Part shown: positions 32,511 to 44,313 of the stretch, piece by piece
Layout of the letters: the number at the start of each line of letters is the position of its first letter
How positions within the stretch are numbered: position 1 is the first letter of the stretch
NCBI GenBank assembly: GCA_018466975.1
Contig: CM031562.1
Location: forward strand, 2,976,001 to 3,040,000
Direction: 5' to 3'
Origin: Sparassis latifolia
Taxonomy: Eukaryota > Basidiomycota > Agaricomycetes > Polyporales > Sparassidaceae
DNA: 64,000 nucleotides
Program-made: the position numbers and the translations under genes
The notes under the pieces: model-generated
What the model saw: the letters and a program-made list of their open reading frames with translations, nothing else
What the model was told of the DNA's origin: nothing
Database searches by the model: none

Positions 32511-34908
32511 CTGGTCTGGCCTGGACGACGAAGTCGAAGAAGTTGAAGGCGGGAGGCACTGGGGATCGTCAGACGCGCGCGTAACTGAGCCGGGGCTCTG
32601 GGGTGCCTTCATATACATAGTGAGTACAGGCGCCGAGTCAGCACGAACGCGAGTGATATGCCGTCCATCCGGATGTGAGTCACCTGGCCCAGCGGTGGTC
32701 AATGGAAGCTGATCCCGTTCTCGGGGAAGCGTTGTTCCTGGATGGTCTGCAGCTACGCTACACCGTGACACGCGACGCGGATCCCGCGGCGCCGGTGGAT
32801 GCGCGTGCGCCGCTGCGTCTGCTTTGGTTTTGGGACATGCGCATCAGCTGCTTGGGCACAGGTCGCGAGAGGGGGCCCTGGCACAGACGCAGAAATTGTG
32901 GCGGAGGTCCAGGGACTGCTCGATCGGAGTCGAAAGCGCTAGTGGATTGATGCTAGTCCGATATAAGGACGCGGCATCGCTGGTCGGAGGAGCGTTTGAA
33001 TACCTCCTCGGAAATTCTTCAGGCACTCCCCAGGAACCCCAGCTTTGTGGCTGGTGTCCTCTGCGGGTGAAGTTGCGGTGACTTGTGCATTTGCGTCCGT
33101 GTTGGTGCAGAGCGCGAACTTCAAAGTCGGCTGTTCCCGAGCTGGTCACAATTCGATCATTGTCGGTCCCGTGGATGCCTTATCCTGAAGGCTACAAATT
33201 GCCTCTGGAGACCAGACCGTCTGCTGGAGTGCTATTGTAAAGCTTGGCGAAAGCTTGAAATGCATTGAAGCGTCACCGACTTTTTTTTTGCGCCGAGAAT
33301 ATGGTCGCCGCGACGATATTGGTGAGTGCTGAATATCATCCGGAGAACATGAATATTCGGAAGGTCTCCCATATGCTCTGTGTACTGTGACTGAGATCGT
33401 CTGAGTTGCTGTTTTTGTCGAATGATCTCGATGCACCCGCCAGTGCGCGCAGATGCTCTACGTGACTCATCTGTTGCGCAAAGAGGGCGAACATACGGTT
33501 ATCGCTCACCTGGCTCTGTAAAAGAGCAACTGCCTCGACGGCCAATGCTCACCGCAGGCAGGCTTTTTCGAGGCTGGAATATGGACGAAAACATTCACAG
33601 TACCTTAATGGCTTTTTGAAGGGAAGACGAAGACCCACTACCTGCTCTAGTGAACAGTTCTACAGGCAGCTCGCATCGCTCGTTGACTGCGTCGTCGGCA
33701 CACAGCTAGCTGCAGGTATGTAAGCTCTACATCTGGTGACAACACTACGCCAATTGGATCTCTGACGTGGTCTCAAGGTTATACACAACTTGGTCGGCGT
33801 GAAGTCTTTGGAGCTGTCTTGACAGAATCTATTCAATCCTTTGTCACCTACTCTACTATGTGCGCTACGTATCATGGACATCATACAGGGCGATCAAGGA
33901 AACTCGGTGAGCATCAGTATTTCAATCTGCTCGTCTCGACAGAGACCTCGTATTATGCTCTGTAGAAACGGCACACTTGTGAGTTCTCTCCCAAAAAATG
34001 CTGAACTTCCGTGCCTGATATTGTCGTTTGAATTGACACTAATATTCTTCCTAGAGGCTCTTTCCCCGCTCGAAAACGTATTTTCCGTCGGAATTGACGG
34101 TTTCAGCAGTTCGAGCATCAAATCCCTAGCGGCACTAGTTATTCGGCCCCTAACTGCCTGCTGCCACAGCGCCGAGGCACGACAAATCAGTCCTAACAAA
34201 TATTCCGATGCCGCCGCATACATTTAGTATCGTTCGATGATGTCCTTCCTCGCTGGTCATCTCCTCAGTGGATTCTCTTCCGTACGCATCTATCTGTCGA
34301 CGCACCACTTTCTCTTACTCGCTGCAGTGTTTGCGCAGGAAGAACGGAAGAGGATGAAAGTTGTCTCGAACAGTTCGCAGTTCTCTTATAGTTACACGTT
34401 ATTGAATTTGAATTTGGTTTGTTATCGCTGAATAAATGCGACGTTTCGTGTTGCGCAGATTATTAGGCTCGTGTTCAGTCAAACGACGAAACGACGGATA
34501 CCTCGTCGGAGTCGAAACATCGTGGACGAGTTATCCCTCACGTCACGTGTAAGCCGACAGGACGCGTCGCGTGTCAGAGCGCTTCACTTCTTCTGCTTAT
34601 CATCACCTACAGAACGACTGTCTTCTTCATTCTGGTAACTGTAGCTTTCCTTGGACCGACATAATTAAAGAAGAACATAATATCCAAGGGAATATCTTTT
34701 CCCATCTCAGAGACACTGGCAAGGGGCTTCCGTTTTCCCCAATGCTCTGAGAAGCTCATTTTAGCGGAAAATACTGTTTGTGTCCGTACGATCCTGAATA
34801 TATGCATCCCCTTTACAACTCACTGTTCATGCTTGTGTTGGACAGTCAATAGATACCTAGAAATCGTCGGGATATGCCCGCGTAGACAGTCTACTTTGAA
34901 GCTGGGAG
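32511..34908. other. Gene-poor flank before the repeat nest
   Basis: This contains the MFS promoter and then non-coding sequence. A minus-strand frame at 33894-34223 (109 codons) is the only one of any length; it shows no motif and no splice partners. Confidence 0.4.
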
Positions 34909-37900
34909 AGTTAGGTTAGGTTATGAGGCCTCCTAGGACGATCGTAGGGTCGCTGAGGGTGGGCAACCCCAACCCTAGGGTGGGGGTTCCCCGAGCGGAC
35001 GCTAGGGGTACGCGTCCCCTTTGGGAAGGAGGCCGTTGCCGAACCCTACGGACCGTGCCGCAGGGCACGTGCGCCATCACTAGCGCTGGTGAGGGGCCTC
35101 TGACCTGCGCGGCCGTCGCGGACGACCATGCGTGGAAAGGCACAGGTGGCTGCACAGGCGAGGTGGCGCGGGGGGGGCGAAGCACGCTGGCCATGAGTGG
35201 CCGTCGTAGACGACCGTTCGAGTTGCATGGGGTGCCAGGTCTGAGTTGAACCTGAGGCCAGGAACAGGTGTCCGCTTTGGGAAGGGGACTGTTGCTGCAC
35301 CCTACCGTAGGGCACGTGCGCCATCACTAGCGCTGGCTGAGGGGCCTTTGACCTACAGTACTTATCAGAAAAACAGATGTATCGTTTCAGGTGTCGGGTG
35401 TCACCCATATATAGCAAGTCACCTTCCTTTTATGGAGTCACCTTCCTTTTATGGAGTCACCCGAGGTGTTCGAGGTGTCGAGGGTGACCGGGTGACCAGG
35501 TGTTCGAGGTGTCGAAGGTGTTAGAGGTGACCAGGTGACCAGGTGACCGAGGTGTCGGAGGTGACCCGGGGTGACTGTAGGCCGCATACAGATAACTGTA
35601 GACCGCATACAGAGTACTGTAGGCCACTGTAGATCGCATACAGAATGCTATAGGCCACATACAGAATGCTACAGACCGCATACAGAGCACTACAGACCAC
35701 TCTAGACCGCATACAGAATGCTATAGATCGCATACAGACCACTATAGACCATTATAGACTGCGTACAGAATGCTATAGACCGCATACAGACCACTATAGA
35801 CCGCATACAGAATGCTATAAGCCACTATAGGCCACATACAGAATACCGTACGCCACATACAGAGTACTATACATTGCATACGAATGTTTATAGACCACAT
35901 ACCGACGTTCGTAGACCTACAGTACTTATCAGAAAAACAGATGTATCGTTTCAGGTGTCGGGTGTCACCCATATATAGCAAGTCACCTTCCTTTTATGGA
36001 GTCACCCGAGGTGTTCGAGGTGTCGAGGGTGACCGGGTGACCAGGTGTTCGAGGTGTCGAAGGTGACCGGGTGACCAGGTGACCAGGTGACCGAGGTGTC
36101 GGAGGTGACCCTGGGTGACTGTAGGCCGCATACAGATAACTGTAGACCGCATACAGAGTATTGTAGGCCTCTCTAGACCGCATACAGAATGCTATAGGCC
36201 ACATACAGAATGCTATAGGCCACATACAGAATGCTATAGGCCACATACAGAATGCTACAGACCGCATACAGAGCACTACAAACCACTCTAAATCGCATAC
36301 AAATCACTCTAGATCGCATACAGACCACTCTAGACCGCATACAGAATGCTATAGACCACATACAGACCACTATAGGCCATTATAGACCACATACAGACCA
36401 CTATAGACTGCGTACAGACCACTATAGATTGCATACAGAATACTGTACACCATGTACAGGTTACTATACACCACATAGGAACATTTATAGATGACATACT
36501 GATATTTGTAGATCACATACAAATAATCGTAGATGGCATACAAATATTTCTAAGTGGCATACAAATATTTCTAAGTGGCATACAAATATTTCTAAGTGGC
36601 AAATTCGCCTGTGGTAAATAGTTGTATGTCGCTTAGATATGTTGCTTAGAAATATTTGTATGCTGTCTATGAATGTTGGTATGTGGTCTATAAATGTTGG
36701 TATGAGGGCTACAACACTCTGTATGTGGTGTATAGTGCTCTGTATGCGGTCTGTAGCATTCTGTAAGTGGTCTATAGCATTCTGTATGCGGTCTATAGCA
36801 CTCTATAGCATTATGTATGTGGTATTTGTATGCCACTTAGAAATGTCGGTATGTCGCTTACGATGCTCTGTATGTTGCTCATGGTAAGCATTCGTATGTC
36901 GCTTAGAAATATTTGTATGCCACCTAAAGATATTTGTACGCCGCTTACAAATGTCAGTATGTCGGTTACATTTCTTTGTACATGGTTTACTATGCTCTGT
37001 ATGTCATCTGTGGTATTCTGTATGCTGTCTATGGTACGCCTTGGTATGTTGCTTACAAGTATTTTTTGTATGCCACTTAGAAATATTTGTATGCCACTTA
37101 GAAATATTTGTATGCCATCTACGATTATTTGTATGTGATCTACAAATATCAGTATGTCATCTATAAATGTTCCTATGTGGTGTATAGTAACCTGTACATG
37201 GTGTACAGTATTCTGTATGCAATCTATAGTGGTCTGTACGCAGTCTATAGTGGTCTGTATGTGGTCTATAATGGCCTATAGTGGTCTGTATGTGGTCTAT
37301 AGCATTCTGTATGCGGTCTAGAGTGGTCTGTATGCGATCTAGAGTGATTTGTATGCGATTTAGAGTGGTTTGTAGTGCTCTGTATGCGGTCTGTAGCATT
37401 CTGTATGTGGCCTATAGCATTCTGTATGTGGCCTATAGCATTCTGTATGTGGCCTATAGCATTCTGTATGCGGTCTAGAGAGGCCTACAATACTCTGTAT
37501 GCGGTCTACAGTTATCTGTATGCGGCCTACAGTCACCCCGGGTCACCTCCGACACCTCGGTCACCTGGTCACCTGGTCACCCGGTCACCTTCGACACCTC
37601 GAACACCTGGTCACCCGGTCACCCTCGACACCTCGAACACCTCGGGTGACTCCATAAAAGGAAGGTGACTTGCTATATATGGGTGACACCCGACACCTGA
37701 AACGATACATCTGTTTTTCTGATAAGTACTGTAGGGTTGGGGTCCCCCGCCCTCTGCGACCCTACGGCCGGCCTAGGAGGCCTCATAACCTAACCTCGGT
37801 ATGTCGCTTACAAGTCTTTTTTGTATGCCGCCTAGAAATATTTGTATGTCGCTTAGAAATATTTGTATGCCATCTACGAGTATTGGTACGTCGCTTACAA

Positions 37901-38694
37901 GTATCTTTTGTGTGCCGCTTAGAAATATTTGTATGCTGCTTGGAAATCTTTGTATGCCGTCTTACGAATATTTGTATGTGGTCTACAAACGTCGGTATGT
38001 GGTCTATAAACGTTCGTATGCAATGTATAGTACTCTGTATGTGGCGTACGGTGTTCTGTATGTGGCCTATAGTGGCTTATAGCATTCTGTATGCGGTCTA
38101 TAGCATTCTGTATGCGGTCTATAGCATTCTGTATGCGGTCTAGAGTGGTCTGTAGTGCTCTGTATGCGGTCTATAGCATTCTGTATGCGGTCTAGAGTGG
38201 TCTGTAGTGCTCTGTATGCGGTCTATAGTGGTCTGTACGTGGTCTACGATGGTCTATAGTGATCTGTATGCGCTCTCTAGTGGTCTGTATGCGCTCTATA
38301 GTGGTCTGTACGCGGTCTATAGTGGTCTGTATGTGGTCTATAGCATTCTGTATGCGGTCTAGAGTGGTCTGTATGCGATCTAGAGTGGTTTGTAGTGCTC
38401 TGTATGCGGTCTGTAGCATTCTGTATGCGGTCTAGAGTGGCCTACAGTACTCTGTATGTGGTCTACAGTTATCTGTATGCGGCCTACAGTCACCCCGGGT
38501 CACCTCCGACACCTCGGTCACCTGGTCACCCGGTCACCCGGTCACCTTCGACACCTCGAACACCTCGTCACCCGGTCACCCTCGACACCTCGAACACCTC
38601 GGGTGACTCCATAAAAGGAAGGTGACTTGCTATATATGGGTGTCACCCGACACCTGAAACGATACATCTGTTTTTCTGATAAGTACTGTAGGAA
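34909..38694. repeat. Composite repeat block with inverted copies
   Basis: A leader beginning GGTTAGGTTATGAGGCCTCC at about 34914 recurs inverted, ending at about 37799 (GGAGGCCTCATAACCTAACC). A second landmark, CCTACAGTACTTATCAGAAA, is found four times: plus at about 35352 and 35916, minus at about 37735 and 38692. Each is followed outward-to-inward by the TATATAGCAAGTCACCTTCC segment, a GGTGACC-rich run and then arrays of ~20-bp units around GCATACAGA/CTATAGACC. The left leader also contains a direct repeat (AGGGCACGTGCGCCATCACT near 35058 and 35308). There is no true coding sequence. Confidence 0.9.
35916..37735. repeat. Near-perfect palindrome, arms about 665 bp, centre near 36825
   Basis: Positions x and 73651-x are complementary from about 35916-36580 (left arm) to 37071-37735 (right arm), with only isolated mismatches such as the CCTGGG/CCCGGG difference near 36113. 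The spacer of about 490 bp carries the same family of short repeats. Confidence 0.92.
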
Positions 38695-38751
38695 GTGTCC
38701 CTCGAACGGGGTCACATCTTCGAGAACCCGTCCGAGGATGTAGTTGCGGTG

Positions 38752-39549
38752 TCAATGGTGGAACTCCTCGAGGAATCCAATCCGCATGGGGTGGAATCTG
38801 CGGGCAGCATACCATCGCGCGACATCGTATATGGACGAGTTGTGGGCGGATGAGCAGGGAAATGGGGCCGGCTCGTTGTTGTTCGCCACGGGGTAATGTC
38901 TGACCTGTACGATCCACGCGTACAGTCCGGGGATGGAGAATAGCTCCGCAGTGTGCTCAATAAACACATTGCGGGCCGTCGCTGGTACACCGGGTGGGAC
39001 AATGGGGGCCATGCGACATGCAAGCCACATCGCCTTCAGGTCCTGGTGTAGGGGGGCCTCCGAGCGGTCATTGTTCAAGTGCCTGATGGCCCAGTGAACC
39101 TGTCTCGGATTCTGTGCATACCACGCCACCCACTTGTCGAATGTGGACGAGCTGGTGGGGTTGGCCATCCGATGGGGAGGCTGAGCCGTCGGTGGGTAGA
39201 TTACTCCGGAGCTGCCGTGACGTCGCCATGACATGAGTAGGTGCATCATGCCGTGGGACGCTGTCAAGCGTCCATCTTGCTGCATCTGCCGGATGAGATC
39301 GGTCGTCCGGGTGCGCACGCCATCGTCGCCACCGTGGGCCACATCGATGATACGCTGCGAGTCACGGACGTACTGGGGTACAAAGTTGTACCACTCGGTT
39401 GCCTTCCATGGCTGCATGTTGACCGGGAGGGAGAACGAATCGGGCCAGTTGTGCGGGGCCGGCGAGACATCGTTATCAGTGTCTGACGGCCGCGGCGCTG
39501 TCTTCCCTTTGTCGTCGCTCCTCGATGCTCCTTGCCTGGGCAGGTTCAT
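38752..39549 (-). CDS. Retroelement-associated ORF B, 265 aa, unknown function
   Basis: The family is not recognised. It is an open frame immediately next to the outer repeat copy and downstream, on the same strand, of the Gypsy integrase. The sequence is balanced and protein-like rather than repetitive. It has an acidic/basic N-terminus (PRQGASRSDDKGKTAPRPSD), then an apparently globular region with many aromatic residues (WPDSFSLPVNMQPWKATEWY, FDKWVAWYAQNPRQVHWAIR, LYAWIVQVRHYPVANNNEPA, YDVARWYAARRFHPMRIGFL). The reading frame just upstream (39550-39660: EHLDNDESESELSTDGD) also looks coding, so the true protein probably starts further up and may be continuous with ORF A through an intron or a frameshift near 39550-39890. 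Confidence 0.45.
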   Translation of the reverse strand: MNLPRQGASRSDDKGKTAPRPSDTDNDVSPAPHNWPDSFSLPVNMQPWKATEWYNFVPQYVRDSQRIIDVAHGGDDGVRTRTTDLIRQMQQDGRLTASHGMMHLLMSWRRHGSSGVIYPPTAQPPHRMANPTSSSTFDKWVAWYAQNPRQVHWAIRHLNNDRSEAPLHQDLKAMWLACRMAPIVPPGVPATARNVFIEHTAELFSIPGLYAWIVQVRHYPVANNNEPAPFPCSSAHNSSIYDVARWYAARRFHPMRIGFLEEFHH

Positions 39550-39885
39550 CGGGCCGCAGTTCCTCTGGCGCTGTTTGGCGAGCCACTGGACCTCGACGTC
39601 ATTGGGCTCGTTGTCGCCGTCTGTGGACAGTTCTGACTCTGACTCGTCGTTGTCGAGGTGCTCGTAGGCCCGCTGTGCATGCGACTTTACAGGGGCAGGA
39701 ACGGGGCCAACTGGAGGTCATGGGACATAGTCAGCCGGCGGTCCTGCGGGGGGCATGGTCGGCGGTTCAGGGGCACCACTCCTTGGTGGTGGCCCTGGGG
39801 GCATGTGTCTCGGTGGTGGGGGCATTCCCGGAGTGTAGTGTGTGGTCGAGCTCGGCCTACTCACCATGGCATACGGCGCGTATCG

Positions 39886-40752
39886 CTATGCTCCCCTGGT
39901 CGAGTGTCGTGCCAGGGATCGACGTCGCGATCCGCTCGCGTTCGACGGCGGTGAGTACCGGCGCGAGCTGCTGTTCGTTGAAGGGGGGGAATACCTTCGC
40001 TCCCTCGGGGGAGGTAGGTATTCCAATGGAGATGGTTGTCTCCGTGAAGCCCCGCTCGGTCGCCCACGATAGTCCGGGGGCGATCGAGGTCGGGAGCTTG
40101 ACGCGATCTGCCTGAGGAGGCATTCACGCTCCCTTAGCAGGTCGTCGACCTGTCGTCGCTGTGTGATGGCTTCTGTTTCTGCCACGCGGAGTTGCGCTTG
40201 CAGCTCCATGTTGCGTTGCTGCGTGGAAGCATCACCACGTCCTCCCCCTTCCGAGGCCGTGTAGGTCTGGAAGTGCTCCCAGAACAGATGCTGCTCAGCG
40301 TTGAGCGCATCTGTGTGGGCCTCTTGATAGGGGGCCGTGTTGTGTGCCATCGCGATATGTTGGAGGTAGCTGTAGCACACGGCGCACGCCTCCATGTGGT
40401 ATAGCGTGAACTGGTGGGTCCCAAAGGAGACCCACCGTTCCATTGCTGTCGGGATCGATGGTGGTGGTAGCATCACCGCTGTGTTTCCAGCACCCGTTGG
40501 TGCTGTAATTGTCGAAGAGGTTGCGATCGCTGGGGCCGCCATCGATCGTGTTGCGATCGGTGGCAGTGGTTGTTGTTGTAGGGCCTGTGGCATCACCGCG
40601 ATTCCGAATTGGAGCCGCGGGGATGTCGACCTTGGTCGGCCTTGTGGTTGTGTGGTGGGGTGGCTTGTGGTCACCTTGTCGTCATCGGTTTCCATAGGCA
40701 GGGCTGGTTGGGACATGGTGGAAGGAGTGTGGGAGCGGTGGCCTTGCCACAC
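39886..40752 (-). CDS. Retroelement-associated ORF A, 288 aa, unknown function
   Basis: The family is not recognised. The N-terminus is polar and disordered, then comes a probable helical segment (FTLYHMEACAVCYSYLQHIA), a glutamine/arginine-rich coiled coil (NMELQAQLRVAETEAITQRR, RECLLRQIASS) and an Arg/Ser/Pro-rich tail (REREYSPPS-like repeats). It starts about 100 bp downstream of the end of the Gypsy chromodomain frame on the same strand. The combination of coiled coil and basic tail resembles a nucleic-acid-binding structural protein, but that is inference. It may form one split gene with ORF B. Confidence 0.45.
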   Translation of the reverse strand: MWQGHRSHTPSTMSQPALPMETDDDKVTTSHPTTQPQGRPRSTSPRLQFGIAVMPQALQQQPLPPIATRSMAAPAIATSSTITAPTGAGNTAVMLPPPSIPTAMERWVSFGTHQFTLYHMEACAVCYSYLQHIAMAHNTAPYQEAHTDALNAEQHLFWEHFQTYTASEGGGRGDASTQQRNMELQAQLRVAETEAITQRRQVDDLLRERECLLRQIASSSRPRSPPDYRGRPSGASRRQPSPLEYLPPPRERRYSPPSTNSSSRRYSPPSNASGSRRRSLARHSTRGA

Positions 40753-40854
40753 GTGTAGTTACATGGGCAAGGGCCAGTGTCTCACATGATCTGTCACGTG
40801 GACACGACACGTACATCCTTTGATGTTATACGCGTCCGGTCCTCCACTTATAGT

Positions 40855-42455
40855 CATTTTTTCTTTCGTTTCACAGGTAGCGCGGCCTTGCGCGGCAGCG
40901 CTCTCCAGTCCTTCACACCCATTAGTGTGAAGTACTCGTCAAGCGTGGCCAATTCCTTGCAGTGGGCGTATGGCTCCCATGTATGATTGCCTAGCATCCA
41001 TCACACATGGAATTCGATCCTTTTGCTGTCCCAGCGATGGCCTACAATTTCGTCGACTAGCCATTCCGTTTCCGCGTCGTCGCCAAAGTTGTAGTACGAC
41101 TTTGCCTCACGATGCGGAAACAGCACGTCGTCGTTGGACTCGTGTCGTCGGAGTAGCGAAACGTGGAAGGTAGGTAGGATACGCTGGTCCTTCAGTTCTT
41201 GCGGCAATTCTAATGTGTAATTAGAGGTTGCCGCATGGACGTCGGTGATCTTGTACGGTCCAATGAATTTGGGCATCAGCTTCCTCGCACGACCCTTAGG
41301 TAGTGCGAGGTTCTGCGTGGATAGATACACCTTCGATCCAGTCGTAAACTCCGGCTCCTTCTGCCGTAGTTTATTGGCTTGGAACATTTGGTGTGTACGA
41401 CTCTCGATGATGGTGTCATGCGCCATCTCGAGGTTGGCCAATGCTCGTTGGGCGAATTCCTGCACACCCACGAATTTCGTGGTTCCGTGCAGGCCTCCAA
41501 TCATTCGCAGCAAGTATCTATAATTAAGTTCGAAGGGGGCAAATCCTGTGGTTGTGCTCGCGGCTGAGTTCAACGCGAACTCAACCATCGGGATGTGGTT
41601 TATATCTAGTTGATTGGGAGACACGATGGACCGTAGGATTTGGGATACCGATCGGATGGTCTGCTCGGACAGCCCGTCGGTTTGCGGATGGAATGATGTC
41701 GACATGAGTAGCTTTGCACCCAGGAGTTGATGTAGTTCACGCCAAAATTTCGACGTGAACTTCGAGTCCCGGTCTGAGACGATGGACTCGGGCATTCCAT
41801 GTAGTCGCACAATTTCTCAGACATAGAGCTCAGCTATGTCCGAGGCCGTGCTCGTCGTATTCATGGGGACCAGATGTACCATTGAGGTAAGGCGGCATAT
41901 GACTACCCATAGGTAGTCATATCCCTTTGATCGCGGAAATGGACCGACGAAGTCCATTGCTATCGAATTCCACGGAAACCGTGGAATCGGCAAGGAATGA
42001 AGTAATCCTGCTTGCAGGTGATTGCGAGGCTTTGCCATTTGGCAGGCCCCGCACGTCACGCAGAATTTTTCAATATCACGTCCGATCCTAGGCCACCAGA
42101 ATCACCATCGGATATATTCCGACGTTTTCTGTGGGCCGTAGTGTCCTATGGTCGTGTGCCCTCTGTCGACGATGATCTCGGTCATCATTCGATGACGGTG
42201 CAGAACCCTCGGGATGCAGATAACTTCTTCATCCTGGCAGTTTTTCGTATATATTGTCTTGTCCCGGATTACGAATGCGCTGAATTCCGTAGGGGATTCA
42301 ACGACCTTCCTAAATAATGGGTCCTCACCGTAGCCCTGTTGGACTGCGGCCAGGAATGGGGTATCCTGTTCCAAGCGGGCCTTCAGTGGAGGGCCGTTGG
42401 TATGTGATTCGGCAATCGTCGGTGTAGATGCGTCACCGCATCCTCGAAGTACCAC
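40855..42455 (-). pseudogene. Ty3/Gypsy integrase and chromodomain (pol 3' part)
   Basis: One continuous frame encodes the linker and integrase of a chromodomain-containing Gypsy element, interrupted by in-frame TGA codons at 42102-42104, 41817-41819 and 41001-41003. Visible in order: the His-containing half of the HHCC zinc module (TTIGHYGPQKTSEYIRW), its Cys half (CVTCGACQMAKPRNHLQAGL), catalytic first Asp in MDFVGPFPRSKGYDYLWVVI, second Asp in DSKFTSKFWRELHQLLGAKL context, Glu in the NTAxE-like segment region (TDGLSEQTIRSVSQIL), GPYKI motif (KLMPKFIGPYKITDVHAATS), and a C-terminal chromodomain (EWLVDEIVGHRW, then HTWEPYAHCKEL). The stop at 41817 replaces the conserved Arg of LYVREIVRLHG. 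Protease, RT and RNase H are absent upstream. Confidence 0.9.
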
Positions 42456-44313
42456 TGTCGTACTTCGCGTTCGGTGACTGCACGTTCAGAAAAAACCAGT
42501 TGGCAGCATCATCTTTAAGACTTTGCCCCAATATCCGTAGGCGATCCGCATCCATGGCATTGCCAGTGATGCGGAGGGTCTTAAAGTTTTCCAGCAATTT
42601 CTGTAGCCAGACCTCGAATGCATCAAGATCGTCCTTCCCGTCGTATTGTGGCGGTGGAGGCATCTTGGTGACTCTAAGATATGCTGGTGGTTCGTCGATG
42701 GGATCCCTTGATACCATCTCGTCCACCATTGTATGGATCCTCTCGATTGCGGAAGACGTATCCGGAGGTATCGCTCCTGGGCCATATGATCATTGTACAG
42801 TCGCGAGGCTTGCGTGTGTACCTGTTGCGGCTATTGTACTCATTCCCGGGAATCGGGGGGGTCGGTTCACTGCAGTAGGGACTGCCAGGTTTGGCTGTGT
42901 CACTCCCAATTGGAATGTTACGTTCCGAGTAACGCCGGGCTGTTGCATGGTTGTTGCTGCATTTGCTGCAGGGCCGTATGTCGGTCCTGCAGATCGTGCG
43001 CTCGTTCCCACAATGGGCTGCCCTTGCAGCCCACGAGGGTCTCCAGGTCCTGCAGGTCGCATTGGTCAAGGAGGCAGTGGTGGCGGGGTCGATCCCTCAG
43101 ATCGCGGGAGCCGTTGTCCTCCAGGTCGGTGTCCCCGGGGTTGCGTTGCGGGCCTTTGACCATTTCTTCTGAAATGGTCAGAGTTATTCCTGTCGTTTCC
43201 GGGGTATGGGCTGGAGTCGGTTGAATCATCACTTTCGGGGTCGCCTTCAGGAATGGCTACTGGCGTCGTTCCGGATTGTAGTGATCCCCACGTTGCGCGA
43301 GGTGTTGATGATACCGGCGGTTGTACTCTGAATGCCCTCAGTGCCCTTTCGGACTCTGAGGCCATCCGGTCCAAGTATCTTGTGTATACTAGTACCCTCC
43401 GATTGTATTCCTCGTCCGGCTCTCCCTCTTGCTGTGGTCGGGCCAACTGACAGTACGCGCTCTCAATGAGTATATCGGGAGCACCAGTCATCGGGTCCTC
43501 GACCTCTGAGGGGTATAATCCTCGCTCTACTGCTATCTTCTCGATGGAGTTCCTCGTTCCCGAGGGGACGGGTTGATCCACTGGATCAACTTCGTCTCCT
43601 GAGGACTTTTTGAGTTCGTCCATTATTTTTTCAAACCGCTCATTCTGCGCGTGGCGGGTCCGTTCGTATGCCTCACGAATGGCCTGCATCTCGCATTCTT
43701 GCTTTTCTTGTAATTCGTCGAGCTCGCGGTTCGCTTCTTCTCGAGCTCACTGGAGTGCCTCTCGGGCTCTCTCTCTGCGCACGCGTTGAGACGAACTCGT
43801 GCTTGCAGTACTTCTTGGGGCTCTATCCTTAGCACGATGCAATTCGTCCGCTAAGGAGGAGATCGGTTGCGCTGGCAGGGCCGGGGGCGGAAATCTCTGC
43901 GAGTAATGCGAAGGATGTCGTTGCGTCCTTCCCATTCTCGTTGTTTCCGTTTCTTCACAGGCCTGATGAGATCCAGTGGATCTCACTGGTGTTCTGGCAT
44001 TACGGTCAGAGGCGGGTTCCCACCGCTGCTCGTCCGTTCGGCTTCCTCGTGTTGAGCGCTCGGGTTCAACGTACGACAGTGTGGGGGATCGTGGGGCTGG
44101 TGCTGCCAGTTCTTGCCCACGGTCCGGTGTTTTTGGGGCTGGCGTGTCAGTGTCCACATGCACGCCGTCATCGGGCGCGCTCTCGGCCACGTCTGCCAGA
44201 GCCGCGTGCTCTGCCTGTCTTGACTGGGAGCGTGTTATCTGTGTGTTTTTGGGGCCTTGACTTGCCATTGGGTGGCAAGTTAAGGTTCTTGATTTCTTGA
44301 TGGGGGTCTTCAC
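42433..44313 (-). pseudogene. Ty3/Gypsy gag, interrupted by three TGA stops
   Basis: A single frame runs from 44313 to 42433 with stops only at 43747-43749, 43066-43068 and 42790-42792, all TGA. The N-terminal part is basic and disordered, followed by an Arg/Glu-rich coiled coil (QECEMQAIREAYERTRHAQN) and proline-rich linkers. The C-terminal part is the capsid-like retrotransposon gag domain: PPPPQYDGKDDLDAFEVWLQ, LLENFKTLRITGNAMDADRL, LGQSLKDDAANWFFLNVQSP. The domain is cut right after this point (about 42455): the rest of gag, protease, RT and RNase H are missing, and the sequence jumps out of frame into the integrase linker. No LTRs could be delimited. Confidence 0.85.

Noticed and set aside
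33894..34223. Minus-strand 109-codon frame
   Set aside because: No motif, overlaps a comparable plus-strand frame, and no splice partners or promoter could be seen.
34909..34930. TTAGGTTAGGTTA as possible telomeric repeat
   Set aside because: Only two imperfect units and not TTAGGG; it is the edge of a repeat block.
35580..36500. Regularly spaced ~20-bp repeats resembling a CRISPR array
   Set aside because: Eukaryotic sequence, no unique spacers of constant length, repeats vary and lie in a palindrome, and there are no cas genes.
35457..38625. Many short frames with repetitive peptides (CMRS, YAVYS, TDHYR types)
   Set aside because: They are translations of the ~20-bp repeat units and mirror each other exactly across the palindrome.
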